From contig CABZCZ010000002.1 in the NCBI GenBank assembly GCA_902524385.1, positions 1 through 38,595 of the forward strand: a DNA stretch of 38,595 bases. Direction: 5' to 3'. The translations under genes were made by a program, and so were the position numbers. The notes under the pieces are model-generated. The model saw only the letters and a program-made list of their open reading frames with translations, did no database searches and had not been told where the DNA came from. The DNA comes from an uncultured Alphaproteobacteria bacterium (GTDB taxonomy: Bacteria; Pseudomonadota; Alphaproteobacteria; HIMB59; GCA-002718135). Positions 24,558 to 33,376 of this stretch are shown here, piece by piece (within the stretch, counting starts at the first letter, position 1; each line of letters starts with the position of its first letter).

Positions 24558-25097
24558 TTAATCTTCAATTTGATATTTTTTAATTAAAGGGAATTGTGTC
24601 ATCGTAAAAATAAACGTAATTGGCAAGATAGCAAAAACTTTAAAATTTACCCAAACATCCGTACTTTGTGTTCTCCAAACAATTTCATTTAAAATAGCAA
24701 GAGCAATAAAAAAAGCAATCCACCTTTGAGTTAATATTCTCCATCCATCTTCTTCTAGTTTGAGTGCAGCACCTAAGAGATATTTTAAAAGAGGTTTTTT
24801 AACAATCACTCCTCCATATAAAATTAATGCGAAGACCATATTTATTATTGTTGGTTTCATTTTAATAAAAATTTCATTATCAAAATAAATTGTTAGACCT
24901 CCAAATATTAATACAATGGCAGCTCCGAGAGTTGGCATAATTGGTATTTTTTTCTCAAGTATATATGAAATGATTACTGAAATTACAGTTGCAATCATAA
25001 GAGGAAGTATTGCTTCTTGAAGACCATTTCTTGTATAAAAAATAAAGAATACTGCAAGTGGCCCAATATCAATTAATAATTTATAAACTGACTTCAT
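24558..25097 (-). CDS. yciB: Inner membrane septation protein A (YciB/IspZ family)
   Basis: A 179-residue integral membrane protein of the YciB family, linked to cell envelope synthesis and division in other proteobacteria. It has about five or six membrane helices. The family start LLIDIGPLAVFFIFYTRNG and the segments PTIINMVFALILYGGV, WRILTQRWIAFFIALAILNEIVWRT and DVWVNFKVFAILPITFIFTMTQFPLI match well. The start overlaps the ftsY stop by four bases. The pairing with ftsY is common in alphaproteobacteria. Exact function remains poorly defined in the family. Confidence 0.92.
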   Translation of the reverse strand: MKSVYKLLIDIGPLAVFFIFYTRNGLQEAILPLMIATVISVIISYILEKKIPIMPTLGAAIVLIFGGLTIYFDNEIFIKMKPTIINMVFALILYGGVIVKKPLLKYLLGAALKLEEDGWRILTQRWIAFFIALAILNEIVWRTQSTDVWVNFKVFAILPITFIFTMTQFPLIKKYQIED

Positions 25098-26014
25098 TTT
25101 TGTTCTTCTAGATTTAAAATAGATCTCGCAAAGTTTTGAGAATTAAAGGTTACAAGATCCTCAATACGTTCTCCAAGACCAACATAACTTATAGGGATTT
25201 CAAATTTATTTGCAATTGATATTAATGCTCCACCTTTTGCTGTTCCATCCAATTTAGTTATTATAAGACTAGATACATTAAGCTCATTTCCAAATATTTC
25301 TACTTGCTTAATCATGTTCGAACCATTCGTTCCGTCTAAAACTAATACAGTTTCAATATTAAAAGAAGAATTAATTTTTAAGATAACACTCTTCAATTTA
25401 ATTAGCTGATTAATGAGGTTAGTATTATTTGATAATCTTCCAGCAGTATCTATAAGTAAAAAATCATAATTTTCTTTTCCAAATTCTTCAGTTGCCTGAT
25501 ATGCTACGCTTGCTGGATCTTGATTACTTTTTCCAGTGATAAAACCATTATTATTTTTTTTCGCCCAATTTTCCAACTGCTCAACAGCTGCTGCTCTAAA
25601 TGTATCACAAGCTGCAATCAGAATTTTTTTATTTGATAAAATTTTATTTGCAATCTTACCAATAGTGGTGGTCTTCCCACTTCCGTTTACCCCAACAAAT
25701 ATTAATATTTTTTTTTTATCATCTTTTTCATTTATCAGAACATGTTCTCTTGGAAGTAATATACTTTCTATATTTTGAGCTAAAATTTCTAGTACTTTTT
25801 TTATTCCATCATCATTTGAAATTTTTATTTTTTTTATAGAATTTATTAGTTGATTTACAACATCTAAACTAATATCAGACGAAATAAGAACATTTTCTAA
25901 TTCTTCTAAAGTTAAATCGTCTATTTTTTTGTTTTTTAAAATTTCTAAAATATTAAAAGATAGTATATTTGAAGTTTTACTTAACTTATCTTTAAATATT
26001 GAGAACAAACTCAT
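25094..26014 (-). CDS. ftsY: Signal recognition particle receptor FtsY
   Basis: SRP receptor GTPase that docks ribosome-nascent-chain complexes at the membrane. The 306-residue protein consists of the NG domain only: a four-helix N domain, then GTPase motifs GVNGSGKTTTIGKIA (G1), DTFRAAAVEQL, LLIDTAGRL (G3), TKLDGTAKGG (G4) and GLGERIEDL. The long acidic A domain of the E. coli protein is absent, as in other compact FtsY proteins. Its partner gene ffh lies nearby in the divergent operon. It overlaps mtaB by four bases at its start and yciB by four at its end. Confidence 0.96.
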   Translation of the reverse strand: MSLFSIFKDKLSKTSNILSFNILEILKNKKIDDLTLEELENVLISSDISLDVVNQLINSIKKIKISNDDGIKKVLEILAQNIESILLPREHVLINEKDDKKKILIFVGVNGSGKTTTIGKIANKILSNKKILIAACDTFRAAAVEQLENWAKKNNNGFITGKSNQDPASVAYQATEEFGKENYDFLLIDTAGRLSNNTNLINQLIKLKSVILKINSSFNIETVLVLDGTNGSNMIKQVEIFGNELNVSSLIITKLDGTAKGGALISIANKFEIPISYVGLGERIEDLVTFNSQNFARSILNLEEQK

Positions 26015-27270
26015 GCTATTCTTGCTAACAACGTATCATTTTCTACGCCTGTGTATATACAGGAAATTATATTTCCCTCTTTAAATTCTTCTTCAAGTTT
26101 TACTTTTAAGAAATGCTGATCTTTTCCAAGTGAAAAATTTTCTTTTTTACTTTCAATTAAAATTTGTTCCTTTTTTCCAATATTTTCTTTTAAATGTTGT
26201 TTTAATTTTTCAATACCTTTTTCTCTAAGTCTTCTTGCTCTATCTTTGATAATATTTTTTTGAACTTGAGGCATTCTAGATGCAGGAGTGTTCTCTCTTG
26301 GTGAATAAGGAAAAATATGAAGATGAGTTAAATTACATTCATCAACTAGTTTAATTGAATCTTGAAACATTGTTTCTGTCTCTGTTGGAAAACCGGCAAT
26401 TATATCAGCACCAAATGTTGCATCATTCCTAATAGATAAAACTTTTTTACAAAAATTAATTGCCATTTCCCTAGAATGTCTTCTTTTCATTCTTTTCAAA
26501 ATTAAATTGTTTCCAGCTTGTAAACTTATATGAAAATGAGGCATCAATCTTTCGTCCTTTAAAACATCCCAAAAATCTTCGTCTATTTCAGCGCAGTCAA
26601 TTGAAGATAAGCGCAGTTGTCTTAATTCAGGTACTAATTTTAGAATTCTTTTAATTAAGTTAGAAAAAGTAGGTTTTGCAGGAAGATCTTTTCCATAATC
26701 AGTTATATCTACTCCTGTTAAGACTACTTCATTATATCCATTGCTAACAATTTTTTTTATTTTATTTACTATTTCTCCAGCAGGTACACTTCTATTATTG
26801 CCTCTGCCAAATGGAATGATACAAAAAGTACAGCGATGGTTACAACCTTGTTGTATTTCAATATAAGCTCTTGATTTTCCTTCAAATTTTTCAATTGAAT
26901 TAGGTACTGTTTTACTTTTTTCTAATATATTTCCTACTTTAAAATTTTTAGACTGATCGATATTTTTCCATGTAAAAGTTTCTAATTTTTCTGTGTTCCC
27001 AATTACTGAGTCTACTTCTTTTAGATTTTTATATTTTAATGGATTGATTTGAGCCGCACACCCTGTAACTACTATTTTATTATTAGGAAAATTTTTTTTT
27101 GCCTTTCTAATTTCATAAGAAACTTTTTTCTCAGCTTCTTCAGTTACTGCACATGAATTTATAACTGTAACATTATTTAAGTTATTTGTTTTAAGATGGT
27201 TTTTAATAATTTCACCTTCATAAATATTCAATCTACAACCTAGATTGACTACATAGTTTTTATTTTTCAT
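26011..27270 (-). CDS. mtaB: tRNA methylthiotransferase MtaB
   Basis: Radical-SAM enzyme that adds a methylthio group to t6A at position 37 of ANN-decoding tRNAs. The 419 residues contain the N-terminal UPF0004 domain with NLGCRLNIYEGE, NSCAVTEEAEKK and VTGCAAQ (three cysteines for the second cluster). The radical-SAM motif is GCNHRCTFCIIPFGRG. A C-terminal TRAM-like region follows (about 350-419). GCRLN plus CIIPFGRG is the MtaB pattern rather than MiaB. It lies three bases after dapF, an arrangement common in alphaproteobacteria, and overlaps ftsY. Confidence 0.94.
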   Translation of the reverse strand: MKNKNYVVNLGCRLNIYEGEIIKNHLKTNNLNNVTVINSCAVTEEAEKKVSYEIRKAKKNFPNNKIVVTGCAAQINPLKYKNLKEVDSVIGNTEKLETFTWKNIDQSKNFKVGNILEKSKTVPNSIEKFEGKSRAYIEIQQGCNHRCTFCIIPFGRGNNRSVPAGEIVNKIKKIVSNGYNEVVLTGVDITDYGKDLPAKPTFSNLIKRILKLVPELRQLRLSSIDCAEIDEDFWDVLKDERLMPHFHISLQAGNNLILKRMKRRHSREMAINFCKKVLSIRNDATFGADIIAGFPTETETMFQDSIKLVDECNLTHLHIFPYSPRENTPASRMPQVQKNIIKDRARRLREKGIEKLKQHLKENIGKKEQILIESKKENFSLGKDQHFLKVKLEEEFKEGNIISCIYTGVENDTLLARIA

Positions 27271-27273
27271 AAA

Positions 27274-28092
27274 TTATATCTCTAAACTACCCCGATAACT
27301 TATTTCTGCAGGTCCTGTCATAATAGATTCATTATTAACTATATTTATGTACAGTGATCCTTTTTCAAGTTTCACTTCAGCGTTATTTTCAATCAATTCT
27401 TTTTTCCACGCTGCATATACAGCCGCACAGGCACCACTACCACAAGCTAACGTGATTCCAACTCCACGTTCCCAAACTCTCATTTCAATTAAATTTGAAT
27501 TAATAACTTCAACTATTTCAACATTAGTTTTTTTTGGAAAGAGCTCATGATTCTCTATTCTAGGACCTATACTTTCAAGATCAGTATCTTTGATCGATTT
27601 CCCAAAAAAAACTACATGTGGATTACCTACATTAACTGCAATTCCATTACTATATCCATCAATTGAAATTGGTATATTCATTGTATCGACTTCTTTACTT
27701 AAAGGAATTTTATCCCAACTATTTTTTATTAAACCCATGTTGACACTTATATTGTTATCTATTTTTTTTGATTCTAATATGCCTGCATCAGATTGAATTT
27801 TTAAAATTTCTTTATTTGAATCTTCATCAAATAGTATTTTTGCCACGCAGCGTGTTCCATTACCACAAGCTTCAGCTCTATCACCACCAGGATTAAAAAT
27901 TTCAATTTCAGCATCAGCACTTTGATTACTTGTATTATTAATTGTGATTAATTGATCACATCCTGCTCCAGTTCTTCTGTCACTGAGTCTTTTAATAATA
28001 TCTTCAGTAATTATGATATTCTTAGACCTTTTATCTATGATAACAAAATCATTCCCAAGTCCATGCATCTTTATAAAGTCTACTTTTTGCAT
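27274..28092 (-). CDS. dapF: Diaminopimelate epimerase DapF
   Basis: Converts LL- to meso-diaminopimelate for lysine and peptidoglycan synthesis. The 272-residue protein shows the two catalytic cysteine motifs: AEACGNGTRCVAKI in the first half and ITLACGSGACAAVYA in the second. MHGLGNDFVIID at the start and NVGNPHVVFF in the middle are also characteristic. The active cysteines are both present, so it should be functional. It is the first gene of the dapF-mtaB-ftsY-yciB operon, divergent from ffh across about 200 bases. Confidence 0.96.
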   Translation of the reverse strand: MQKVDFIKMHGLGNDFVIIDKRSKNIIITEDIIKRLSDRRTGAGCDQLITINNTSNQSADAEIEIFNPGGDRAEACGNGTRCVAKILFDEDSNKEILKIQSDAGILESKKIDNNISVNMGLIKNSWDKIPLSKEVDTMNIPISIDGYSNGIAVNVGNPHVVFFGKSIKDTDLESIGPRIENHELFPKKTNVEIVEVINSNLIEMRVWERGVGITLACGSGACAAVYAAWKKELIENNAEVKLEKGSLYINIVNNESIMTGPAEISYRGSLEI

Positions 28093-28188
28093 ATTTGTTT
28101 TATAACCTAATTTATCGATAAATCTCAGTAAATATAGGAAATTTAAGAATACTTGACTTTCAATTATTCAGCTAATACAGGGTCACGG

Positions 28189-28205
28189 ACAAATCCTATA
28201 TTTGT
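28189..28205 (+). promoter_or_regulatory. Small hairpin in the dapF/ffh divergent region
   Basis: ACAAAT-CCTAT-ATTTGT forms a six-base-pair stem upstream of ffh. A TTGACT (28153-28158) upstream looks like a -35 box, but no good -10 is found at the right distance. The hairpin may belong to a leader RNA together with the one at 28239-28269, or may be a DNA site. Confidence 0.3.
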
Positions 28206-28238
28206 AAACGAATTGAGCTTGTTACAATTGTGATAGGT

Positions 28239-28269
28239 ACTCTAGCCCACGAGTTTCGTGCCCTGGAGT
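28239..28269 (+). promoter_or_regulatory. GC-rich two-part hairpin in the leader of ffh
   Basis: ACTCTAG pairs with CTGGAGT (seven pairs, one G-U), then a symmetric CC/CC internal loop, then CACGA pairs with TCGTG around loop GTT. It ends about 20 bases before the ffh ATG and is much richer in GC than its surroundings. It could be a cis-regulatory RNA, a short terminator-like element or an mRNA-stabilising hairpin. No run of T follows, so an intrinsic terminator is unlikely. Confidence 0.5.
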
Positions 28270-28289
28270 TAAAAGGTTATTGGAGATTT

Positions 28290-29654
28290 ATGTTTGATAC
28301 ACTGAACACAAAATTTGAAAAAATTGTTCAAAGTATTCGAGGTAAGGCTGTTATATCAGAAACAGATCTTGAAGTTACATTACGTGAAATTAGAATTGCT
28401 CTCTTAGAGGCAGATGTTTCCTTAGTTGTAGTAAAAGAATTTATAAATTCCATCAAGTTAAACATTTTAGGAAAAGAAATTCTCAAATCTGTCAAGCCAG
28501 ATCAAATGATCATAAAGCTTGTGCAAGATGAGCTTATAAAAATTCTTGGATCAGAAAATAAATCTCTAAAATTATCTTCTTCTCAATTAACTAAAATATT
28601 GTTTTGTGGACTACAGGGATCTGGGAAAACAACATCAGTTGCCAAACTTTCCTATTTGTTAAAGAAGTCTTCAAAGAAAAAAATTTTACTAGCATCAGCA
28701 GACATTTATCGACCAGCAGCACAAGAACAATTAAAAGTATTAGCTGAAGAAACCGGCTCAGATTTCTTTAGTCACAATCTATCATCAGCCAGTAAGATTG
28801 TTGATGATTCTATAGACTATGCCCAAAAAAATTTATTTGATATTCTTATTTTAGATACTGCTGGGCGACAAGTTGTAGATAAAAAGTTAATGAGTGAATT
28901 AATAGAAATTGAAAATAAGTTTATACCTGACGAAACATTATTAGTAGCAGATGCTCTAACAGGACAAGATGCTGCAAATGTAGCTAAAAGTTTTAGTGAT
29001 GCAATAAATATTACTGGATCAATTTTAACTCGAATAGATGGTGATAGTAGAGGTGGTGCAGCACTATCAATTAAATCGATAACAAACTCTCCTATAAAAT
29101 TTATAGGACTAGGTGAAAAAGTAGAAAATTTTGAACCTTTTCATCCTGAAAGAATTGCACAAAGAATCTTAGGTATGGGAGACATTGTATCTCTTGTCGA
29201 AAAGGCTGCTGAAAATATTGATAAAAAAGAAATGGAAGATATGGCAAAAAAGATTGCAAAAGGAAAATTTGATCTTGAAGATTTTGCCAATCAATTAAAG
29301 CAAATGGGTAAAATGGGTGGAGTCTCCGGTTTACTTTCTATGATGCCAGGTGTTTCAAAGGCACAGAAGTTAATGGCTGAAAATAAAATTTCTAATTCAA
29401 TGATTGATAAACAAATAGCCATAATCAGTTCAATGACAAAAAAAGAAAGGGCTGATCCAGATATTATAAAGGCTTCACGTAAAATTAGAATTTCAAAAGG
29501 ATCTGGAACAAAAGTTCAAGACGTTAACAGGTTATTAAAACAGTTTCTCCAATCACAAAAAATGATGAAGAGAATGAAATCAATGGGCAAAGGAGGAATT
29601 CCTAGTGATTTAATGCAAAAATTACAAGGAAACCTTCCTCCAAACATAAATTAG
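28290..29654 (+). CDS. ffh: Signal recognition particle protein Ffh
   Basis: GTPase that binds 4.5S RNA and signal sequences of nascent membrane proteins. The 454 residues contain the N domain, GLQGSGKTTSVAKL (G1), DIYRPAAQEQL, ILDTAGRQ (G3), TRIDGDSRGGAALS (G4), GLGEKVENFEPFHPERIAQRILGMGD, and a methionine-rich M domain ending in MQKLQGNLPPNIN. I choose the ATG at 28290, with GGAG upstream and the standard N-terminus MFDTLNTKFEKIVQSIRG. The frame is open upstream to 28230, but that part is the leader hairpin and has no homology. It opens the long ribosomal/amino-acid operon. The 4.5S RNA gene itself was not found in the window. Confidence 0.96.
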   Translation: MFDTLNTKFEKIVQSIRGKAVISETDLEVTLREIRIALLEADVSLVVVKEFINSIKLNILGKEILKSVKPDQMIIKLVQDELIKILGSENKSLKLSSSQLTKILFCGLQGSGKTTSVAKLSYLLKKSSKKKILLASADIYRPAAQEQLKVLAEETGSDFFSHNLSSASKIVDDSIDYAQKNLFDILILDTAGRQVVDKKLMSELIEIENKFIPDETLLVADALTGQDAANVAKSFSDAINITGSILTRIDGDSRGGAALSIKSITNSPIKFIGLGEKVENFEPFHPERIAQRILGMGDIVSLVEKAAENIDKKEMEDMAKKIAKGKFDLEDFANQLKQMGKMGGVSGLLSMMPGVSKAQKLMAENKISNSMIDKQIAIISSMTKKERADPDIIKASRKIRISKGSGTKVQDVNRLLKQFLQSQKMMKRMKSMGKGGIPSDLMQKLQGNLPPNIN

Positions 29655-29666
29655 AAAGGAAATAAA

Positions 29667-30179
29667 ATGCCAGTAAGAATAAGATTATCAAGAGGTGGTG
29701 CAAAGAAAAGACCATTTTATAGAATAGTAATTGCTGATTCTAGAAGAGCGAGAGATGGAAAATTTATAGATCAAATTGGAACTTATAACCCAATGCTTCC
29801 AAAGGATAGCACTGATAGAGTTAAAATGGATTTAGATAAAGCTAAGGAATGGATTGCAAAAGGAGCAAAACCATCAGATAGAATTTCTATCTTTCTTAGC
29901 AATCTTGGTGTAATGGAAAAACCAATTATTACTGAAAAAACAAAAAAACATCTACCTAAGAAAAAAGCACAGGAACGTTTAGCTGCTGCTAAAGAAAAAG
30001 AAGAAGCTGCGAAAGCTGCAGCTGAAGAACCAAAAGCAGAAGAAGCAGAAGCTAAGCCAGCTGAAGATGCACAACCTACTGAAGAACCAAAAGCAGAAGA
30101 AGCAGAAGCTAAGCCAGCTGAAGATGCACAAACTGCTGAAAAACCAAAAGCAGAAGATGCAGAAGCTATAAAAGAATAA
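29667..30179 (+). CDS. rpsP: Ribosomal protein S16 with long acidic Ala/Glu/Pro tail
   Basis: Small-subunit protein needed for 30S assembly. Residues 1-85 are a normal S16 (PVRIRLSRGGAKKRPFYRIV, IGTYNPM). The remaining residues form a low-complexity extension that makes the protein about twice the usual size of 80-90. It starts basic (KKHLPKKKAQERL) and turns into Ala/Glu/Lys/Pro repeats: EEPKAEEAEAKPAEDAQPT (120-138), a near-copy (139-157) and a partial third copy. A good AAGGA ribosome binding site precedes the ATG. Extended S16 tails occur in other alphaproteobacteria; the tandem repeat is recent here. L19 in the same operon carries a similar tail. Confidence 0.96.
   Translation: MPVRIRLSRGGAKKRPFYRIVIADSRRARDGKFIDQIGTYNPMLPKDSTDRVKMDLDKAKEWIAKGAKPSDRISIFLSNLGVMEKPIITEKTKKHLPKKKAQERLAAAKEKEEAAKAAAEEPKAEEAEAKPAEDAQPTEEPKAEEAEAKPAEDAQTAEKPKAEDAEAIKE
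30024..30167 (+). repeat. 57-bp tandem repeat in the rpsP tail
   Basis: Two adjacent 57-base units (30024-30080 and 30081-30137) differ at two positions; a partial third unit follows (30138-30167). Each full unit encodes 19 residues. Near identity at the DNA level, including synonymous sites, points to recent slippage or duplication, and copy number may vary between strains. Confidence 0.9.
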
Positions 30180-30193
30180 AATCAATTTTTGCT

Positions 30194-30700
30194 TTGAGTA
30201 ATAAAAATATTATTCTTGTTGGTCAGTTTGGATCTCCTTTAGGATTAAAAGGTGAAATAAAAGTTAATATGATGACTACCTCTTTTGAAGTTTTTAAAAA
30301 TTTAAAAAACTATTATAATTTTGATGGTTCAGTTACTTGGAATTTTAAAAATATTTTATTCAAAAATAATAAGTGTGTTGTTCAAGTTGAAAAATACTTT
30401 TCTAGAGAGGATGTTTTAGAGCTTAAGGGTCAAAAAATTTTTTCAAATAAGAAATTTTTTCCAAAAACAAAAGATAATGAGTTTTACATAAACGACCTAA
30501 TAGAATGCATGATTTTCTTAAAAGACAATACTACTATTGGAAAAGTTTTAAGTGTTCAAAATTTTGGAGCAGGTGATTTATTAGAAGTCAATTATAATAC
30601 CAAACTTACTCTTATACCTTTTGATAAAACAAATATCCTATCAGTTAATATCAATAAAAAAGAAATTATAGTTGATCCAATACCTGGTATTCTTGATTAA
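30194..30700 (+). CDS. rimM: Ribosome maturation factor RimM
   Basis: Binds S19 and helps 30S maturation. The 168-residue protein has the N-terminal RimM domain starting ILVGQFGSPLGLKGEIKV and the C-terminal PRC-barrel with IGKVLSVQNFGAGDLLEVN and LIPFDKTNILSVN, ending EIIVDPIPGILD. The start is a TTG 14 bases after rpsP without a clear ribosome binding site; the next possible starts would remove the conserved GxxLGLKGE region. It sits in the classic rpsP-rimM-trmD-rplS order, one base before trmD. Confidence 0.93.
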   Translation: MSNKNIILVGQFGSPLGLKGEIKVNMMTTSFEVFKNLKNYYNFDGSVTWNFKNILFKNNKCVVQVEKYFSREDVLELKGQKIFSNKKFFPKTKDNEFYINDLIECMIFLKDNTTIGKVLSVQNFGAGDLLEVNYNTKLTLIPFDKTNILSVNINKKEIIVDPIPGILD

Positions 30701-30701
30701 A

Positions 30702-31400
30702 ATGAGAGTAGCAATCTTAACTTGTTATCCTGAGATGTTTCCTGGCTCACTAGGATATTCTGTAATTGGAAATGCATTAAACAATAAAAGATTTTCTCTC
30801 GAAATAGTCAATTTACATAATTTTGGAATTGATAAAAGAGGAAGTGTTGATGATGAACCTTTTGGGGGAGGCCCTGGAATGGTTATTCGTCCAGATGTGA
30901 TAGAAAATGCATTGAATTCAATCACGTTCAAAACCGATAATTATTGCAAAATTTTTCTAACACCATCAGGTCAGAAATTATCTCAAGCTAAACTTAATAA
31001 TTTATCAAAATATGATGAAATGCTTATTTTATGCGGTAGATTTGAAGGGGTTGACCAAAGAGCTATAGAAATTCTTGGTTTTCAGGAAATAAGTATTGGT
31101 GATTACGTCCTTTCTGGGGGTGAGATTGCTGCTCAGGTGTTAGTTGAAGGTTGTATTCGTCTCATTCCTGGAGTATTAGGGCAGCCACAAAGTTTATTAG
31201 AAGAATCTTTTTCTAATAATCTGCTTGAATATCCTCATTATACCAGACCACAAACCTGGGAAGATATTCAGGGCAATAAACATGAAGTACCAGATGTTTT
31301 AACATCAGGTCATCATGAAAAAATTGATAAATGGAGAAAAGAAAAATCGGTTGAAAAAACTAAAGAATTAAGACCAGATCTTTATAAAAAGGAAATATAA
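30702..31400 (+). CDS. trmD: tRNA (guanine-37-N1)-methyltransferase TrmD
   Basis: SPOUT-family enzyme that makes m1G37, preventing frameshifting. The 232 residues start [15 protein letters not shown] and include [29 protein letters not shown], the trefoil-knot segment [13 protein letters not shown] and [11 protein letters not shown] choose the ATG at 30702, one base after the rimM stop. The open frame reaches 30672, but those ten residues lie inside rimM and are not part of the family. It is full length and in the usual operon position. Confidence 0.96.
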   Translation: MRVAILTCYPEMFPGSLGYSVIGNALNNKRFSLEIVNLHNFGIDKRGSVDDEPFGGGPGMVIRPDVIENALNSITFKTDNYCKIFLTPSGQKLSQAKLNNLSKYDEMLILCGRFEGVDQRAIEILGFQEISIGDYVLSGGEIAAQVLVEGCIRLIPGVLGQPQSLLEESFSNNLLEYPHYTRPQTWEDIQGNKHEVPDVLTSGHHEKIDKWRKEKSVEKTKELRPDLYKKEI

Positions 31401-31401
31401 A

Positions 31402-31986
31402 ATGAGTAATTTATTAGAGACATTTGAAAAACAACAGATTGAAAAGTTAACTTCAAAAAAAAGAGTTCCTGCTTTTCGTCCAGGTGATACTCTAAAAGTT
31501 ACTGTAAGAATTACAGAGGGAAGTAAGTCGAGACTTCAAGCATTTGAAGGTATTTGTATTGCAAGAAAAAATAATTCAGTAAACTCTAACTTTACCGTGA
31601 GAAAAATATCTCATGGAGAGGGTGTTGAAAGAGTATTCCCTTTATTTAGTCCATTAGTAGAAAAAATTGAAGTTGTTAGAAAAGGCGATGTAAGAAGAGC
31701 TAAGCTATATTATCTAAGAGAATTATCTGGAAAGAAAGCAAGGATCGCAGATAAAGATAGGGGTGATGAAGCTGATCAATATGAATATATAGAGGAGGCT
31801 CCTCCTGTAGAAGAAACAAAAACTGCAGATACAGATACAATTGCTGCAGAGGAACCAAAAGCTGATGAGGTAGAAGCAAAACAAGCAGAAACCAAACCAG
31901 CAGAAGAATCTAAAGCAGAAGCTGCAGATGAGTCTAGTAAAGAAGAGGAAAAAGCAGCCGAAAACAAATTGGATGACAATAAATAA
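31402..31986 (+). CDS. rplS: Ribosomal protein L19 with acidic tail
   Basis: Large-subunit protein at the 30S-50S interface. Residues 1-120 are a normal L19 ([62 protein letters not shown]). Residues 121-194 form an acidic low-complexity tail rich in Glu, Ala, Lys and Asp with [11 protein letters not shown] and [13 protein letters not shown]. Typical L19 has 115-130 residues, although extended ones occur in alphaproteobacteria. The tail resembles that of S16 in the same operon. An AGGAA ribosome binding site precedes the ATG. The last 14 bases overlap the start of leuC. Confidence 0.96.
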   Translation: MSNLLETFEKQQIEKLTSKKRVPAFRPGDTLKVTVRITEGSKSRLQAFEGICIARKNNSVNSNFTVRKISHGEGVERVFPLFSPLVEKIEVVRKGDVRRAKLYYLRELSGKKARIADKDRGDEADQYEYIEEAPPVEETKTADTDTIAAEEPKADEVEAKQAETKPAEESKAEAADESSKEEEKAAENKLDDNK

Positions 31987-33376
31987 TCCTAAAACTCTTT
32001 TTGATAAAATTTGGGAACATCATCTTGTCGATAGACAAGAAGATGGAACCTGTCTTATATACATTGATAGACACCTTGTTCATGAAGTTACAAGCCCTCA
32101 AGCTTTTGAAGGTTTGAGAAATAATAACCGTAAAGTTAGAAGGCCTCAAAGTACTTTTGCTGTAGCTGATCATAATGTACCAACTTCAGATAGATCTAAA
32201 GGTATAGAAAATAAAGAAAGTAGAATTCAGGTTGAAACACTAGAAAAAAATTGCAAAGATTTTGATGTTACACTTTTTCCATTATTAGATAGCAGACAAG
32301 GTATAGTTCATATAGTTGGACCAGAACAAGGTATTACTCAGCCAGGTATGACAATAGTTTGTGGTGATAGTCATACAGCAACACACGGAGCATTTGGTGC
32401 CTTAGCTTTTGGTATCGGCACAAGTGAAGTAGAGCATGTATTAGCTACTCAGACCTTGATTCAAAAACCTGCAAAGAATATGCGAATTTCTGTTGAAGGT
32501 AAATTAAACTTAGGTGTTACAGCAAAAGATATTATCCTTCATATCATAGGAATGATAGGAACAGCTGGTGGAACTGGTTATGTCATAGAATATGGTGGTA
32601 ATGCAATTACCTCTCTTTCTATGGAAGGAAGAATGACAATCTGTAATATGAGTATTGAAGCAGGTGCTAGAGCTGGTTTAATCGCTCCCGACGAAAAAAC
32701 TTTTGAATATATTAAAGGTAGACCGTATGCTCCATCAGGAGATAATTGGGACAAAGCTGTAAAATTTTGGAAATCTCTTCCATCTGATGAGGGCGCAAAA
32801 TATGATGAAGAAATTTTAATTAATGCTGAAGATATTTCACCACAAATTACTTGGGGCACAAGCCCACAAGACGTTGTTGCTATAAATGGTATAGTACCAA
32901 ATCCTCAAGAAGAGAGTAATCCAAATAGAAAGAAGGCTATGGAGCGTTCTCTTGAATATATGGGTTTAGAACCCAAACAAGAAATACAAAAAATTAAAAT
33001 TGATAAAGTATTTATTGGCTCTTGCACTAATGGAAGAATTGAGGATTTAAGAGAAGTTGCTAAAGTTGTAGAAGGTAAAAAAGTTTCTGTAGACTCAATG
33101 ATTGTTCCTGGTTCAGGTCTAGTTAAAAAACAAGCTGAAGAAGAAGGTTTAGATAAAATTTTTATTGAAGCAGGATTTGATTGGAGAGAGCCAGGTTGCT
33201 CCATGTGTTTAGCTATGAATCCAGATCAATTAAAACCGCAAGAAAGATGTGCATCAACATCAAATAGAAATTTTGAAGGCAGACAAGGTAGAGAAGGTAG
33301 AACACATCTTGTTAGTCCTGCAATAGCTGCTGCCTCTGCAATCAAAGGTTCTTTTGCAACAGCAGAGGATTTATAA
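31973..33376 (+). CDS. leuC: 3-isopropylmalate dehydratase large subunit LeuC
   Basis: Iron-sulfur enzyme subunit that, with LeuD, isomerises 2- to 3-isopropylmalate in leucine synthesis. The 467 residues have the standard start [43 protein letters not shown], and the cluster ligands in [12 protein letters not shown] and [12 protein letters not shown], followed by [13 protein letters not shown] choose the ATG at 31973, inside the end of rplS (14-base overlap); the earlier in-frame ATG at 31928 adds a lysine-rich stretch from the rplS tail region. The overlap suggests translation coupled to L19. There is no leuA in the window. Confidence 0.95.
   Translation: MTINNPKTLFDKIWEHHLVDRQEDGTCLIYIDRHLVHEVTSPQAFEGLRNNNRKVRRPQSTFAVADHNVPTSDRSKGIENKESRIQVETLEKNCKDFDVTLFPLLDSRQGIVHIVGPEQGITQPGMTIVCGDSHTATHGAFGALAFGIGTSEVEHVLATQTLIQKPAKNMRISVEGKLNLGVTAKDIILHIIGMIGTAGGTGYVIEYGGNAITSLSMEGRMTICNMSIEAGARAGLIAPDEKTFEYIKGRPYAPSGDNWDKAVKFWKSLPSDEGAKYDEEILINAEDISPQITWGTSPQDVVAINGIVPNPQEESNPNRKKAMERSLEYMGLEPKQEIQKIKIDKVFIGSCTNGRIEDLREVAKVVEGKKVSVDSMIVPGSGLVKKQAEEEGLDKIFIEAGFDWREPGCSMCLAMNPDQLKPQERCASTSNRNFEGRQGREGRTHLVSPAIAAASAIKGSFATAEDL

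Noticed and set aside
28230-28289. N-terminal extension of Ffh
   Set aside because: The extra 20 residues have no family match, overlap the leader hairpin, and a better ATG with GGAG follows at 28290.
28140-28290. A 4.5S/SRP RNA gene upstream of ffh
   Set aside because: The conserved SRP RNA tetraloop and GGAAGGAAGCAG-type motif are absent; the hairpins look like a leader instead.
29979-30185. Minus-strand Phe/Ser/Cys-rich frame opposite the rpsP tail
   Set aside because: It is the antisense of GCA/GAA-rich repeats, with no start signals; the same holds for 31776-31979 opposite the rplS tail.
31928-31972. Longer LeuC start inside rplS
   Set aside because: The extra residues (lysine-rich) come from the rplS tail read in another frame; the LeuC family begins at the ATG at 31973.
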